Positions 35,806-47,259 of a DNA stretch of 64,000 bases are shown in pieces. The number at the start of each line of letters is the position of its first letter. The stretch's first letter is position 1. Origin of the DNA: Metaphire vulgaris (Eukaryota; Annelida; Clitellata; Crassiclitellata; Megascolecidae); contig CM030834.1 of NCBI GenBank assembly GCA_018105865.1, positions 22,183,922-22,247,921 on the forward strand, read 5' to 3'. The translations under genes and the position numbers were made by a program. The notes beneath the pieces are model-generated. The model did not search any database. It had not been told where the DNA came from and saw only the letters and a list, made by a program, of their open reading frames with translations.

Positions 35806-37103
35806 ATGCCGCCAAAACGAAAGTCATATACGGCTGATTTTAAGCTAAAAGTGTGTGAACTGGCTATAGCAAAAGGCAATCGTGCCGTTGCTAAAGAATT
35901 TGGCATTGATGAAAAGTCTGTACGGCAATGGCGTAAAGATATTCCTAATCTGAAGAAGATGAGTCCACAAAAGCGAGCACGTCGAACGGGTCTGGTTAGA
36001 TGGCCACATTTGGAGACTAACCTGGCTGCGTGGGTTAGATCACAGCGTGACAGCAACAGGGCAATATCTACTGTGGCTATAAAAATGAAAGCAAAACTCA
36101 TGGCCACAGAGATGAAAATAGACGATTTTGGTGGTGGAGTTAACTGGGTTTTTAAATTCATGAAGCGGAATCAATTGTCAGTTCGTGTCCGTACAACTGT
36201 TGGTCAGAAACTGCCAAATGACTGGGAAACTAAACTATCTGATTTTCAAGAGTTTGTGAAGAAAGACATTGAAAATCAAAATTTGACACCTTCAAATGTC
36301 TATAATATGGACGAGGTGCCGATGTCATTTGACATCCCAGCAACTCGTACTGTTGCTGACAGTGGCTCAAAAACCGTTGCTGTGACCACAACAGGACACG
36401 AACGCACTTGCTTCACCGTTGTTCTTGGTTGTTCCGCTGCTGGTGATAAACTACCACCAATGGTCATCTTCAAACGAGTGACCATGCCTCGGGAAACATT
36501 GCCATCTGGTGTGGTTGTAGTGTGCAACAAGAAAGGATGGATGAATAATGAAGTTATGAAGGAATGGATTGATAAATGCTATCGCGCTCGTCGAGGTGGG
36601 TTCTTTCAGCAGAAGTCATTGCTTATATTTGATGCAATGGCAGCACATAAGGAAGCATCTGTTCATAAGCATATCAATAGCACAGGAGCACACATTGCAG
36701 TGATACCAGGAGGTTTGACGTGCAAATTACAACCCTGGATATAGCCGTTAATCATCCTTTCAAATGCCACATTCGAAATGAGTGGGAAAAATGGATGAGA
36801 GAAGGGGTGCACACGTTCACACCTGCTGGCAAGCAAAGACGTGCAACATACATTGAAGTCTGTCAATGGATTTTAACGGCATGGAGACAGATTAATCCTG
36901 AAACAATTCAAAACGGATTCAGAAAGGCTGGACTTTTACTTGGAGTCGACACTGCAGTGACTTCATCAGAAAGTGATGACATGGATGATGAAGATGACGT
37001 AGATGATGATCCATCATTTTCTGAGGACAGTGAATATGACTCCAGCTTCGATGGATTCACAAATGACTCTGATGACAATGCTGCTGCAAATGACAATTCT
37101 TAA
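35806..37103 (+). pseudogene. Pogo-type transposase (CENP-B-like HTH plus DDE), single frameshift
   Basis: It starts MPPKRKSYTADFKLKVCELA, a psq-type helix-turn-helix ending EKSVRQWRKD. A second CENP-B-type helical domain follows (about residues 65-130, WVFKFMKRNQLSVR). The DDE domain has Asp169 (NMDEVPMSFD), Asp276 (LIFDAMAAHK) and a third Asp (LDIAVNHPFK) about 35 residues on. A one-base deletion near 36735 puts the third catalytic Asp out of frame, ending the first frame at 36744. The second frame runs to 37103 and ends in a long Asp/Glu/Ser-rich tail (SDDMDDEDDVDDD). The upstream in-frame TTG at 35797 is not used as the start. The enzyme would cut and paste the element, but this copy should be inactive. 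Confidence 0.88.
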
Positions 37104-38490
37104 GATGCTCATTGCGGACATACTTTCACGGAAATATACCAACGGACATATACCGTACATTTAAACTAAAACTAATTATTTGAAACATTTTGCTTTACAA
37201 CTAAATGTGGAACATCTTTTTTCACTGTCACTTAATTTTTAATTGGAAACTTTGCATAAGGAAAGACTTACAAGGACACATCAGGTTAGTACCACTAAAG
37301 GTGATCAGGTCATCTGTCACAACCCACCTGCCTTTGCCCGGGGCTTTATTGGGCTTTGTTGGGACTTGCTTCCACCAAAAAGAATCAGTCATGCATGAAA
37401 TTGCTGTATTGGGAGATACAACAATGCCTTCTTGAGTTCATTTGCCCCTTGAGCACCATGGGTATGGGTAATTGGTGAAGCAGTAGGGGGATGGAAATGG
37501 GTGGGAAGGGTATGAGGAGATGAATTGGAAAGAGCTGCATTCTGTTGACACAATTTCTGTAGAATTTGAATCAGATTGCCCGCACCTCCGCATTGCCCGC
37601 ACCTGGCATTTTTGTTTGTAAAAAATCGCATAGCCCGCGGGCAGTACGCGCGAAAATACGGTAATGTACAAATTTTGAAGTGACTAATTAATATATTTAT
37701 AATTAAGCAAATTTAGCTAGTAAGTAATTAGCTTATCAGGGTTGTTCATGACATAAATGAGTGAGTTTGTAGTTTATAGTTTGTATTAAATTTGTAGTTT
37801 GATACTTTCGGCACTCAATGAAAAGTGCAGTTAGTGGGTTGTAAGATTCTGCTTTTAAGATACAACAGAAGCAATAGTGTGCTAAATAAATTGATTGCTA
37901 TTGTAACTTTTAATAAATAATACAAATTATTTGTGTATTTTATGCTCTCTCCACTGTCAAGCATGAATGTTTTGTCTTCAAGCCAGTTACACCCATGGTT
38001 GCTCTTGGTGTTTGGCACCATTTGGTTGATTGGTTGAGTCCCAAATTGGTGGTCCATGGCATGAGTCAAGTAAATTGAGAAAAAGTTGAGAAGTTTAGAA
38101 ATATTTTCTCACTTTGCTAACATTTGTATTACTTTCATGCGTATAAAGCCAAGAAAACTATATAGAAATGGCTATGCAGGCATATATTTAATTAAATTAT
38201 AGGAAATTTTTAAAATGACACCTGTCCTTGGTTCAATAGGGACATTTTCTACCAGTCCACTAAACGTAATAGCTTGGAAATAGCTACCAGTAATCTAGAT
38301 TGTTCATCATCTGTGATGTCCAAACATTGCCTTGTTGCTAATTTTCAGCATTTACCAAATTGACCATATAGTTTTTTAGTTCTTACATTAGTTACATCGT
38401 CGAATCACATTTTTACCCAATTGATAAAGCATTTTAGTTGTCTTCCACTTTGCAGCATATTTTAGTTTTCTTGGTGTTGCTTGTGCTTAG

Positions 38491-40461
38491 CATGGTCGAG
38501 TGGTGATCAAGGGCCTAAAGGAAGTAGTCGTCACATCGGCAGATATGATCAAACAACTTGTAAAACACGGCGAAAGTGAGATTAACTCCTTCACTACCAT
38601 ATGCTCCATGGTGTATGCCGTTGCGGCATAATTATCAATTGAAACACAGGGGTTAAGCAACCTGTGTGTGGATGATTTTACGTAGTGCTATTGTGCAGTT
38701 TAGATTATTTCTGTCAACATTACCATTAAGCAAAATGTGACTTGGTTATTTTGTGGGTTTTGGAATTCATTGGTGCTGACATGTCCACTGTTGTTGAATG
38801 GAAATTAATACATTCTATGGTTAGTTGTTTATTATTCAATTTAATATACTGTAGATAGTAATTCATGTACAGGGTGGCACAAAAAACCAGACTAGTCACA
38901 TTAGGTTTGGCATTTAATATAGTCTGGGGTTTTTGCAGCACCCTGTATTATAATAAATGGTAACTAATAAAAAAGGTAAATAAATTATTTAACCCTATGA
39001 AGATAAGCTTTAAGCAGTGACTTTGTTGTTTCTTCAGCCACACGACATTATGGAGCTACAAACATGAACGAACGAAGCAGCCGTTCTCACACTAACTTTC
39101 GCATTGTAATGAGCTTTTTGCATCTTTTCAGAATTTGAATGCAGTCTCAGCTTTGCATACTTTGGAAATTTTGCTGAAATTTTGCTTTTGTGTCTGTTTC
39201 TTCACTTGAATCTATTGTTATGCTATTGTATGGAAGGTGTAAGCTATGATGGCATTGGCTGTGAGCAGGCCTGGAAAATGTGATTTTAAAAACCTGAAAA
39301 TATAAAATATCTAGGTTTCTAGGATTATTTTCTTTTTAGTCAAAAAATGGATAAAATTCATTTTTAATGTTTTAAAAGTTTTTTGCTATCTGCAGACAGC
39401 AGAAAACTTATGTGACGTGAATATAGATAATGGTTTATGGATGTTGACATGCCTAAAGAACCCTAAAAACCTAAATTCTGTTTCTAAAAATCCTAGGATT
39501 TCCAGTCTTGGCTGTGAATGTGTTAGATTTGATGATGATGACAACCAACTAATGGCAGTGGTGATGGTGATGATGGTGGTGATCTAAAACTGACCCAATA
39601 GGCTTCTATATCACCTGGGATGGGATGAGTTAGGTAGTTCCACGTTGTCTTCCTCGCAGATAATTACGTGTGAACAGCTAGTCCAAAGTCGCTACTCGGT
39701 AAACACTGCACCTCAGCCCTGGTGCAAATGATTATTTTTTATAATGAGTTTGAGTGTGCAAAAAAGTTCTGGTATCGTAAAAGCATTTACGAAAACAAAT
39801 GTTACGTTTACGTTTAGGTTATCGAGTCACGAGAGCGGGTATCTGATCCAAGAGCGTCATTTGACAGAATGGTTATTAGCGCACATCTCGTAAGTGTTTG
39901 TTTTTGTTTATATGGCGTTTGGATCATTCTATGCTTGTTGGTTAATCTAGGAGATGTAATTTTAAAAAAGTCTTATGTCCTTCCCGAACCCTGGTGGCTC
40001 ACAGGGCAGTGCTGATTTCCGTTGCTATGAGCCGCATTTGTTTAGATTTACTGTTCGTATATGAAAGTGTATCCACCATATATTTTCTAACTGTAGACTT
40101 TCTATTTTATGACATTATTCAATTTCAATTATCAACTTTCGTGTTATTTATGTTATGAATGTGGTAATTTATCCTTTCTGTGGCGTCGTAGTTATGTTTT
40201 TTGTTATAATTTAAAAGAAAATTTAGGCGTAGAATTATGTTGTGAATATCGGAACACAGCTTTAGATTTTGCAATTATGGGTTGTAGACTTCAAGTGAGG
40301 TTTTGTCCTATGTTTCCTTATAGAACTTGGTTGATCTGGCAGGGTCAGAAAATGCACGAGTAGCTAGCACAATGGGACAGAGAATGGCCGAAGGAGGCTT
40401 CATTAACAAAAGCTTATTGACTGTGCAATGTTATCAAGAAGCTTTCCTCCAACAACTGCGG
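38491..40461 (+). CDS. Kinesin-7/CENP-E-like motor exons iii-vi, copy B (open)
   Basis: Exons at 38491-38575, 39038-39105, 39818-39889 and 40324-40461 match copy A with identical junctions and phases. Here exon vi is open: NLVDLAGSENARVASTMGQR then MAEGGFINKSLLTV, so switch II and the NKSL helix are intact. Splicing exon ii directly to these exons would restore a normal order. Exon vi ends after CAACTGCGG at a GTTAGA donor. The residues after NKSLLTV (QCYQEAFLQQLR) diverge from the usual LGxVIxxL, so the exon end may be wrong or decayed. Confidence 0.7.
38870..38945. mobile_element. Mariner-like MITE (copy B of the duplication)
   Basis: Same element and same site as 30894-30970, with a TA duplication. 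One base is lost in the right arm. Confidence 0.75.
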
Positions 40462-40755
40462 GTTAGAACATTTGATTTGTGGTCATTTACACCCTTAATG
40501 TGCCTCTCAGTGTGTGTATGTGTGTGTGTGTCCATATTGCATCTTATTCATGTTTGTGCTCATATTTTTGACAGAGGAATGGCTTTAAAATGAGGAATGG
40601 TTTATAGGTAATACAGATGTTGAATCGTTTATTGGGGACCCATACCTGGTTTTCATTTTGTCAGGCATTTGTTTTAACCCTTTAAGTGCCAATGTGCCCA
40701 AACATGTCCATGGGCATTACCTCAGCTTTTGATATGTCTTATCTCGCTTAATATA

Positions 40756-43257
40756 ACATAAGAGTGTTATCGGTAATGTTCCTTCTGGCGTAGATGTTGA
40801 TGTTGACCAAATGTTTATCAACTATAATGTAACTCTAACAGAGCTCGCTGATCAGTTTGCGCCCAAGCATACTATTCGATCGAATCGTCAGCCATTGACC
40901 CCTTGGGTAGATGACGAGTGTATTCTCGCCAGACGTACCTGTTGGCGATTTTTTAAAGGAAATATAGGAGAACACGCAATCACACAGACTTAAATCGATG
41001 GGTTGCCGAAATGAGAAAGAAATTCGATCTCCTTCGAGGAAAAAAGACCAGTACTGGTTAAACAGAATTAAGAACGATGGTCTCTCTAGCAACAGGCTTT
41101 GGCAATCTATTAAATTACTGCTTGGAGACAGTCGGTTCATGATCATTCCGCAGGTGGTCTTAATGCAGATGGCTTCGATGATTATTTTCAAAAGAAGGTC
41201 GACGGGATCAGAAACACATTCGAACACTCTCCCCGCCAGAGATGAAGCAGTCATTCATGGAAGAAGATCCACTTGACTCCTTCAAGCCGATTTCTGAAGA
41301 TGAGGTTCAGAAGATCATCTTATCATCTCCATCGAAAACGAACAAGGTGATCCTATTCCTACTTTCCTTCTTAAAGAGCTTATTGAGGTGCTTATTAGCT
41401 ACATAACTGCTATGATTAATGCATCACTTCAACAAGGCGTTGCTTCCATCTAGTGAGAAAGTGGCTCTAATTATGCCTCGACTAAAAAGCAAAATCTGGA
41501 TGCCGGAGACTATGCAAATTATCGTCCGAGAATCTTACTTTCATGTTCAAGACAATCGAGCAAGTAATAGCAGGACAGATACTAGCTCATTTGAACAATT
41601 ATCATCTTCTAATAAGAACCCAGTCTGCCTACCGCCAGAATCATTCAATGGAAACGGCGCTTCTGCACATTCTTTCGGACGTGTTTAAAGCTGCGGATAA
41701 AGGCAAAGTAACCACGCTGATTCTACTCGATCTTACAGCCGCTTTTGAATTGGTTGACCATGAAATTCTTCTGCGGAGGTTACAACTGAAGATGGGAATA
41801 GACGGTACAGCTCTTCAGTGGCTTAGATCGTATCTGACCGACCGAGCATCACGTGTCTGTTATCAGGATTTTATGTCAAGTCCTAGAAAGATGATGCCAC
41901 TGTCCACAGGGTCCATTTTGGGCCCTCTGCTCTTTACCATTTTCATTAGCGAACTTGAAAGTATTCAGACTAATCAGCAGCTTAACATAACATTTTATGC
42001 TGATGATATTCAACTATACCACTCTCATCATCCTGAGGAGGCTAAACAGGCAGCTGAATTATTGTCTGAGGGCATTGTGCATATTCATGCATGGTTAATT
42101 AAATAGACTTTAAACTAAATCCGTCAAAGTCTGAACTGATATGCTTGGGACAGAGGCGGCAGATAAATAAAGTGACGGTTCAGATCTGATTGTGCGCCAA
42201 AGGTCGTTCGAATCTGGGTGTGATTCTTGATGAGAATCTGACGACGGCCGATCATATAAGCAGGGTTGTTTAAAATGCGGCTTCCTGGAATTTGCGAAAC
42301 TAAGAGCAATTATAACTTCGGTGACGGGGAGGTGGTACTGACGAAGAGTTCACGCGTTGGTCTGTACACGCTTGGATTACTGTAACTGCCTACTCGCCAA
42401 ATCAACATCACACAACTAAAGAGACTCCAATCACTACAGAATGCAGCAGCTCGCTTAATAACAGAGATTTTAAGAAACCAGCACATTTCGCCAGTCCTTC
42501 GCGAACTGCACCGGCTTCCGGTGATCTCCAGAGTTGAGTTCAAAATTATCTCACTAGTGGATAAATGTCTTTTTTTGATGCACCGGAATACCTTAGAACT
42601 GACTGCATGCTTGTCCGATCATCAGGCCGAACCTACGGATTACGATCATGCAGGGCCGGCCCTAGCCAAAATTCTTTGTCAAGGCAAAGCATACTTTGGA
42701 GCCCTCTGCTCCTCCCCACTCGGACCCCCTGTGGCATCACGGTTACTCCTCCAATGACGAATCAGTCAAAAAAAGCGCGCTAAAACAGAGTCATAGTGTT
42801 ATGCCGTTACTAATATTCTGATTTCTGATTTATCAAGGTTCAAATATAAATTGAATCGAAAAACTTGAATGGAAACAAACAATAATTATTATTTAATCTG
42901 TTCCATAAGATTTAACGTTTTGAGTTTAAATAAAAATATGCGTTGTAATGAAATCTCTTGGTTAAAATGGCAAGGATTGGCGCCTCTTGATCTTGACGCC
43001 TAGGCAACTGCCTGCTTTGCCTGTGCCTAAGGCGGTCCTGCGATCATGTGACACTCCGATTACATGACGTTACTCCTCGGACTAATTCAAAGTTCGGCGA
43101 TCGCGTTCAAGCTTGGCCCAACCTTCTGGATTTTTCCATTGGAACTCGTGATCACATAAACTACTACATGGGACATTTTCTTATCGAGACTGAAGACATT
43201 CATTTTCGAGCAACCAGCAGCGGCACTTTAGTGTCTTAATGCGCCTGTAATGAACTA
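40756..43257 (+). mobile_element. CR1/L2-like LINE, copy B, with 3' end
   Basis: The frame is broken into pieces (40811-40993, 40998-41276, 41419-41688, 41543-42106), yet the RT catalytic box FYADDIQLY is intact here. Beyond 42112 it continues with LNPSKSELICLG-like, ALDYCN-like, RLQSLQNAAARL-like and PRTNSKFGDR-like residues, and ends near 43240 before a short (TATC)n tail (43258-43276). A 390-bp hAT-type element interrupts it. This copy shows the sequence that copy A lost beyond the transposon. Confidence 0.85.
42651..43040. mobile_element. Non-autonomous hAT-type element, 390 bp, inside LINE copy B
   Basis: The ends CAGGGCCGGCCCTAG and TAAGGCGGTCCTG are imperfect inverted repeats. The exact 8-bp duplication CGATCATG lies at 42643-42650 and 43041-43048. 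The interior is non-coding and AT-rich. Confidence 0.9.
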
Positions 43258-43632
43258 TCTATCTATCTATCTATCTGTGGAGTTGCTGTTGGAGGTTCAC
43301 ATGTAGAAGAGTTTTCCCTCAAGATTCCTATAGTTACCAACCCAAAAAAATCAAATTTGTGAAATAGATAGTGCCTTTGAATAAGAGTATTTAAATTTGC
43401 CGCATGTGTAAACACAAGTCAAACGAAAGTAATTAAAATGATCTTTTAAGGCAAATGATACCTCCCTGTTTTCCCGATTGTACGCATGAGTGTAGGCGAG
43501 GCCCCCGGAATTCCCACAGGTATTTAAATAGATGATGTCATAGCTAAAAATAGTGGATACACACTGAACTACATTGAGTCATTTGTGACCTTTAGTTTTC
43601 TGATTACTTCATGAATAAGACTGCTTTTGTTA

Positions 43633-43709
43633 CAGGGTGGCACAAAAAACCTTACTATGCTAAATGCAAGCTTAAATGTGACTAGTCCGGTTTCTTTTGC
43701 GCCACCCTG
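43633..43709. mobile_element. Mariner-like MITE, 77 bp, third copy
   Basis: CAGGGTGGCACAAAAAACC and GGTTTCTTTTGCGCCACCCTG ends with flanking TA. It lies only 21 bp upstream of the next kinesin exon and forms part of its upstream intron. Confidence 0.8.
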
Positions 43710-43730
43710 TATTTCTGCATGTCTTTTCAG

Positions 43731-43855
43731 CCACATACCATACCGTGACAGTAAACTCACAAGTACTACAAGATGCGCTGAGTGGCAACTTGAAGACTTT
43801 AATCATATGCACTCTGACACTTGCTTCTTTTGAGGAGACTCTTTCAACTATTAGG
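43731..43855 (+). pseudogene. Kinesin-7/CENP-E-like motor exon vii, frameshifted
   Basis: After a GTCTTTTCAG acceptor the first frame gives HIPYRDSKLT, the invariant kinesin block (xPYRDSKLTRxL). The next codons are out of frame. In the neighbouring frame the sequence continues VLQDALSGNLKTLIICTLT and ASFEETLSTIR up to a GTGAGT donor. The break lies within about 10 bp after KLT and equals two lost bases. This exon would complete the motor after exons i-vi. With this break and the nonsense codon in copy A, the locus looks like a decaying paralogue or an assembly with uncorrected indels. Confidence 0.75.
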
Positions 43856-45300
43856 GTGAGTGCTGTGATTGCAGATAGATTTGTTAGCGTTAGAATTTGA
43901 CTTGTGTGCGTTTGGTAGATTGGTTAGGTGTGTTTTTTTGTGAATTCCATTATTATTAAACTTTGGGCTGTATTAGATTTATTTAGCTTAACCCGTTGCC
44001 TGGGATCCCTGAACTCAGTTCGTCCACCGTCATCTTTCGCTAAATGGGATCCCCGAACTCAGCTCGTCATGAAGTTCCGTAGCGTTTCGTCAACGCCACA
44101 CGATACAACATATAGATTTTTCGCTATAAATCACATCCTTTAAGTATATTATGATGTGGCCAAGACTGTTGTGAAAACTAGGATACAGGTAGCAAGGCCA
44201 GGACCAAGACACTGTGATTTGATCAGATCCTTAGCTCACAAGTCTAATGTGGCAATCAAGATCTACCAAAAATATGCATGCTACCAAAAATATATATTCC
44301 ATCTTTTATTGTAACAATGTTACATGTCTTGAGTTGGTCTTGAGACAAATTGTGCAAATTAATGATTAAAATGATAAATCTGTTGATGCAGTGTTTTATC
44401 CAGGCCTGTTAGGAGGGGAGACCCCACAAACCTCAAGATCCTCCCCCCAATCACAAAACTATTTTTTGGCATTGAACTATGTCTCTTCTCCATACTCCTC
44501 TCTTAATTGAAGAAGTTGGGAATACCTCAGCGTCCTGTGGTGACAATCATTTTGCCCTTTTGGCACCAGTGCCTAAGCACTGAAGTACCAATTGATGGTA
44601 CTCCAAATCTTTTATCAAAAGATCAAGTCGATATCAGAGATTAGTCCGAGTGGGTGTAGGTAATTACAATACGCACAAGGACTTGACCCGGCAACTAGAT
44701 TTGATTAAAATATCCGAAGACTTTGTAGCAAAAAGCGATCATCAGCGTTCAGTGTTCTGACATTTCTAGTAATACATTATTTAGTCAATATTATTCATTA
44801 TCATTAGTTCAGTGCCACTGAATCACAGACATTGGTTTGCCCACCCGTAAATAGTAAATAATGCATTATGCATTATAATGTAAGAGGCTAATAATAACAT
44901 TTTATTTTTGTTTACAATTACAGTACACATGGACTACTGCCTTCTTACAAATGAGATGAAATAAAAGTGTTGCAGAATGCAAATGTTTAAAACAGTGCCA
45001 GTTCACCTTGTGAATAAACATCTTACAGTCCCAGTGGCGTGCAGAGTTGTGGGCATACGGGGCCTAATCGATAAAAACCTTCTTAAAACATTTCTTTTGT
45101 TATAAATCACAATTGAAAATGCATTTTGGCTATCTACTGTAAGTTAGTTAGGCACCTCGACCCTCAACGACCGCTGCCGTTATATAGTAAACGGTACTTT
45201 TTATTGTCTTCCGCTGCCTATGAAGGTGTATTTAAGGTTAATTTGAACAGGTCAGTTGAGAGGTGATCTGTCTTAATTATTATGTGCAGTATATTTTTAG
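43856..45300. other. No further exon recognised
   Basis: Sequence downstream of the last kinesin exon. It includes an imperfect local repeat of GGGATCCCtGAACTCAG at about 44008 and 44047. Coiled-coil exons expected for a CENP-E stalk were not found. Confidence 0.4.

Positions 45301-45337
<37 letters not shown>
45301..45337. repeat. (TA)n microsatellite
   Basis: A run of about 18 TA units. Confidence 0.95.
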
Positions 45338-45341
<4 letters not shown>

Positions 45342-45394
45342 TTTTTACTTTTATATAGCATAATCCGTGCGGGTTGGACAAGCCGTCTGCTCCA

Positions 45395-45907
45395 TGATGA
45401 CACGGCAGGGTCAATAATGCCACGGCATTGTCATATCATGCTGTTTAAATTGATATCTGATTTCAAATAACTCCTGTGTTCCATTTTTTTGACAATTTGT
45501 AACAGAGTTTTTGTTTATCTGTTTTTTGGTGCATATGTTTATAGCTGGACACAGCTGATTGGTTGAAAAATGTGTTAGTTTAGTTAACAGGTCAACCTAG
45601 AAAAAATTCTTTGTCAAGTTTGACAGGTTTTTTGATTTACTATCAATGGATTGTTCTGTGATAATACATAAACATTTGTCTTCATTGGCACGGCAGGGTC
45701 AATAATGCCATGGCATTGTCATATCATGTTGTTTAAATTGTATTTGTGATATCTGATTTCAAATAACTCCACTGTGTTCCATTTTTTGTTTTTTTGGACA
45801 ATTTGTAACAGAGTTTGTTTTCTGTTTTTTGAATGTTTATCTTTTTTGGTGCATATGTTTATAGCTGGACACAGCTGATTGATTGAAAAATGTATGCTAG
45901 TTTAGTT
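45395..45907. repeat. Direct repeat, about 210-bp units
   Basis: ACGGCAGGGTCAATAATGCC begins units at about 45401 and 45690. Both units run through ATCTGATTTCAAATAACTCC and TATAGCTGGACACAGCTGAT to the AGTTTAGTTAA end, with indels. About 90 bp of unique sequence separates them. Confidence 0.85.
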
Positions 45908-46269
45908 AAGTTTGGATCGGTAGATACTCAATGAATTGGAAGATCTGGCAGCCCGAGGGAGAGAGTTCGAGATTTTAGGCCCAGAAATAGAAAAAGCTCT
46001 CTTAATGCTGTACAATAAATGGCATTTCTACAATTGCTATGGTCTACATGACATTTTTGGATTGCTAGCTTTCCAGGGTGCTTGACCTCATATGCTGTTT
46101 CCCACTTTTCGCTTGTTTACTGTCCTGCTTAACAGCAAGTAATGGATCGTCACATAAAAAAATCACAACTTCAATCATATACATGTCCACTGAAATAACA
46201 TCATTTACTGTAGCGCACCTATCAGAACACTTTTTGCAAAAATTTTGTAGATCAAAACTGGTAAAGTTA

Positions 46270-47040
46270 TTCTACTAAGGGACTTGAGCAACATTCGTAT
46301 TGCTAGCCATAGACGTCCTGAAAATGAACTGCAGACTGCCGTGGATTTATTGAAAGAAAACGACGGAGCAAATGTTGCAACTACAGAGGACGGGCAACTG
46401 CTTGGAATTTTTTCCAGGACTGGGTGATGCAGCGGACATTTGTTGACTATCCAGAATTGTTGTTGATGGAAGCCACATAGAAACTAAATGATTTACCAAT
46501 GTCAATGTATCTCTTGCTTGTTGTCAATGGTAACGGCGAAAGCGAAGTTGTCGGTTCCTTCCTTGTATCTGATGAGACCAGGGATACCATTTCAATGATG
46601 GTGCATGCGTTTAAGCAATGCGATGCATCGTGTGAAAACGTTATTGCTATCATGTTGGACAAGGATTTTGTAGAATGGTCTGTAAAGCGAGACAAATTTC
46701 TTAGGGCGTCACTCATTACTTGTTTGTCCCATGCCCTTTGGACATTTTCCCGTGAAGTTACCGGTACATGTGATCACATGGGATTAAGACCACCACAGCA
46801 CGATTTGTCTGGAAATATTGCAGAAGAACGCTTACAGCCAGAGTTTGTCAGAATAAAAACAAAATGTTGAAATTCTGCAGTCTACTGAATTGGAATCTTT
46901 GATCAATTACTACAGTAACAATTGGGCCCCCATTAAGGAAGTGTTTGTCGAATGTTTCAAGGGCCGTTGCCTGACTCTTGGCAACCAAACAAACAAGCGA
47001 CTGGAGTCAATAAACAAGAAAATTATAAGCGTTTGTTAAA
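46270..47040 (+). pseudogene. MULE/ZSWIM-like transposase remnant
   Basis: Across several frame breaks the strand reads FFQDWVMQRTFVDYPELLLM (degenerate strand with the first catalytic Asp region), then LNDLPMSMYLLLVVNGNGES and SFLVSDETRDTISMMVHAF. It goes on with IMLDKDFVEWSVKRDKF (a DKDFxE block) and CLSHALWTFSREV, and near 46905 YYSNNWAPIKEVFVECF and TLGNQTNKRLESINKKI. This order matches MULE-type transposase domains found in ZSWIM-like genes. Internal stops and shifts show it is dead. No terminal repeats were identified. Confidence 0.65.
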
Positions 47041-47259
47041 AGCAAGCAATTCATATTGTATCTATTTGTAATTCTTGTATATGTTAAATGGCGCACGCTG
47101 CTACTTTAGTCTACGATAGTTCAATGTGTACAAGTTTATTCAATTGTTAAACCATTCTCTAGATGTTACTGCTACCAATCATGAATTATTTATAGTGCAG
47201 CTCAGTCATATTTATTACATCTGCCACGATGAGATTATTGAATTATTTTTAAATACAAC

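Larger units (their letters stand above)
34156..37661 (+). mobile_element. Pogo-type (Tc1/mariner superfamily) DNA transposon, 3,506 bp
   Basis: The terminal inverted repeats begin CCGTATTTTCGCGCGTACTG and extend to CCCGC at both ends. TA dinucleotides flank the element (34154-34155 and 37662-37663). Subterminal GCCCGCACC-type repeats occur at both ends (34180-34290 and 37575-37610). It carries one transposase gene and a nested MITE. It lies exactly at the boundary between the two tandem copies, inserted into LINE copy A. Confidence 0.93.
37743..42112 (+). repeat. Tandem duplication, copy B
   Basis: Second copy of 29776-34153. The kinesin introns and exons are nearly identical to copy A. The LINE portion differs much more (about 28 events in 1.3 kb, about half of them indels). 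The left boundary is at about 37743, 80 bp after the transposon end. The right end is where copy A is cut by the transposon. Confidence 0.9.

Noticed and set aside
45033..45048. Isolated CAGTGGCGTGCAG hAT-like end
   Set aside because: No second end was found.
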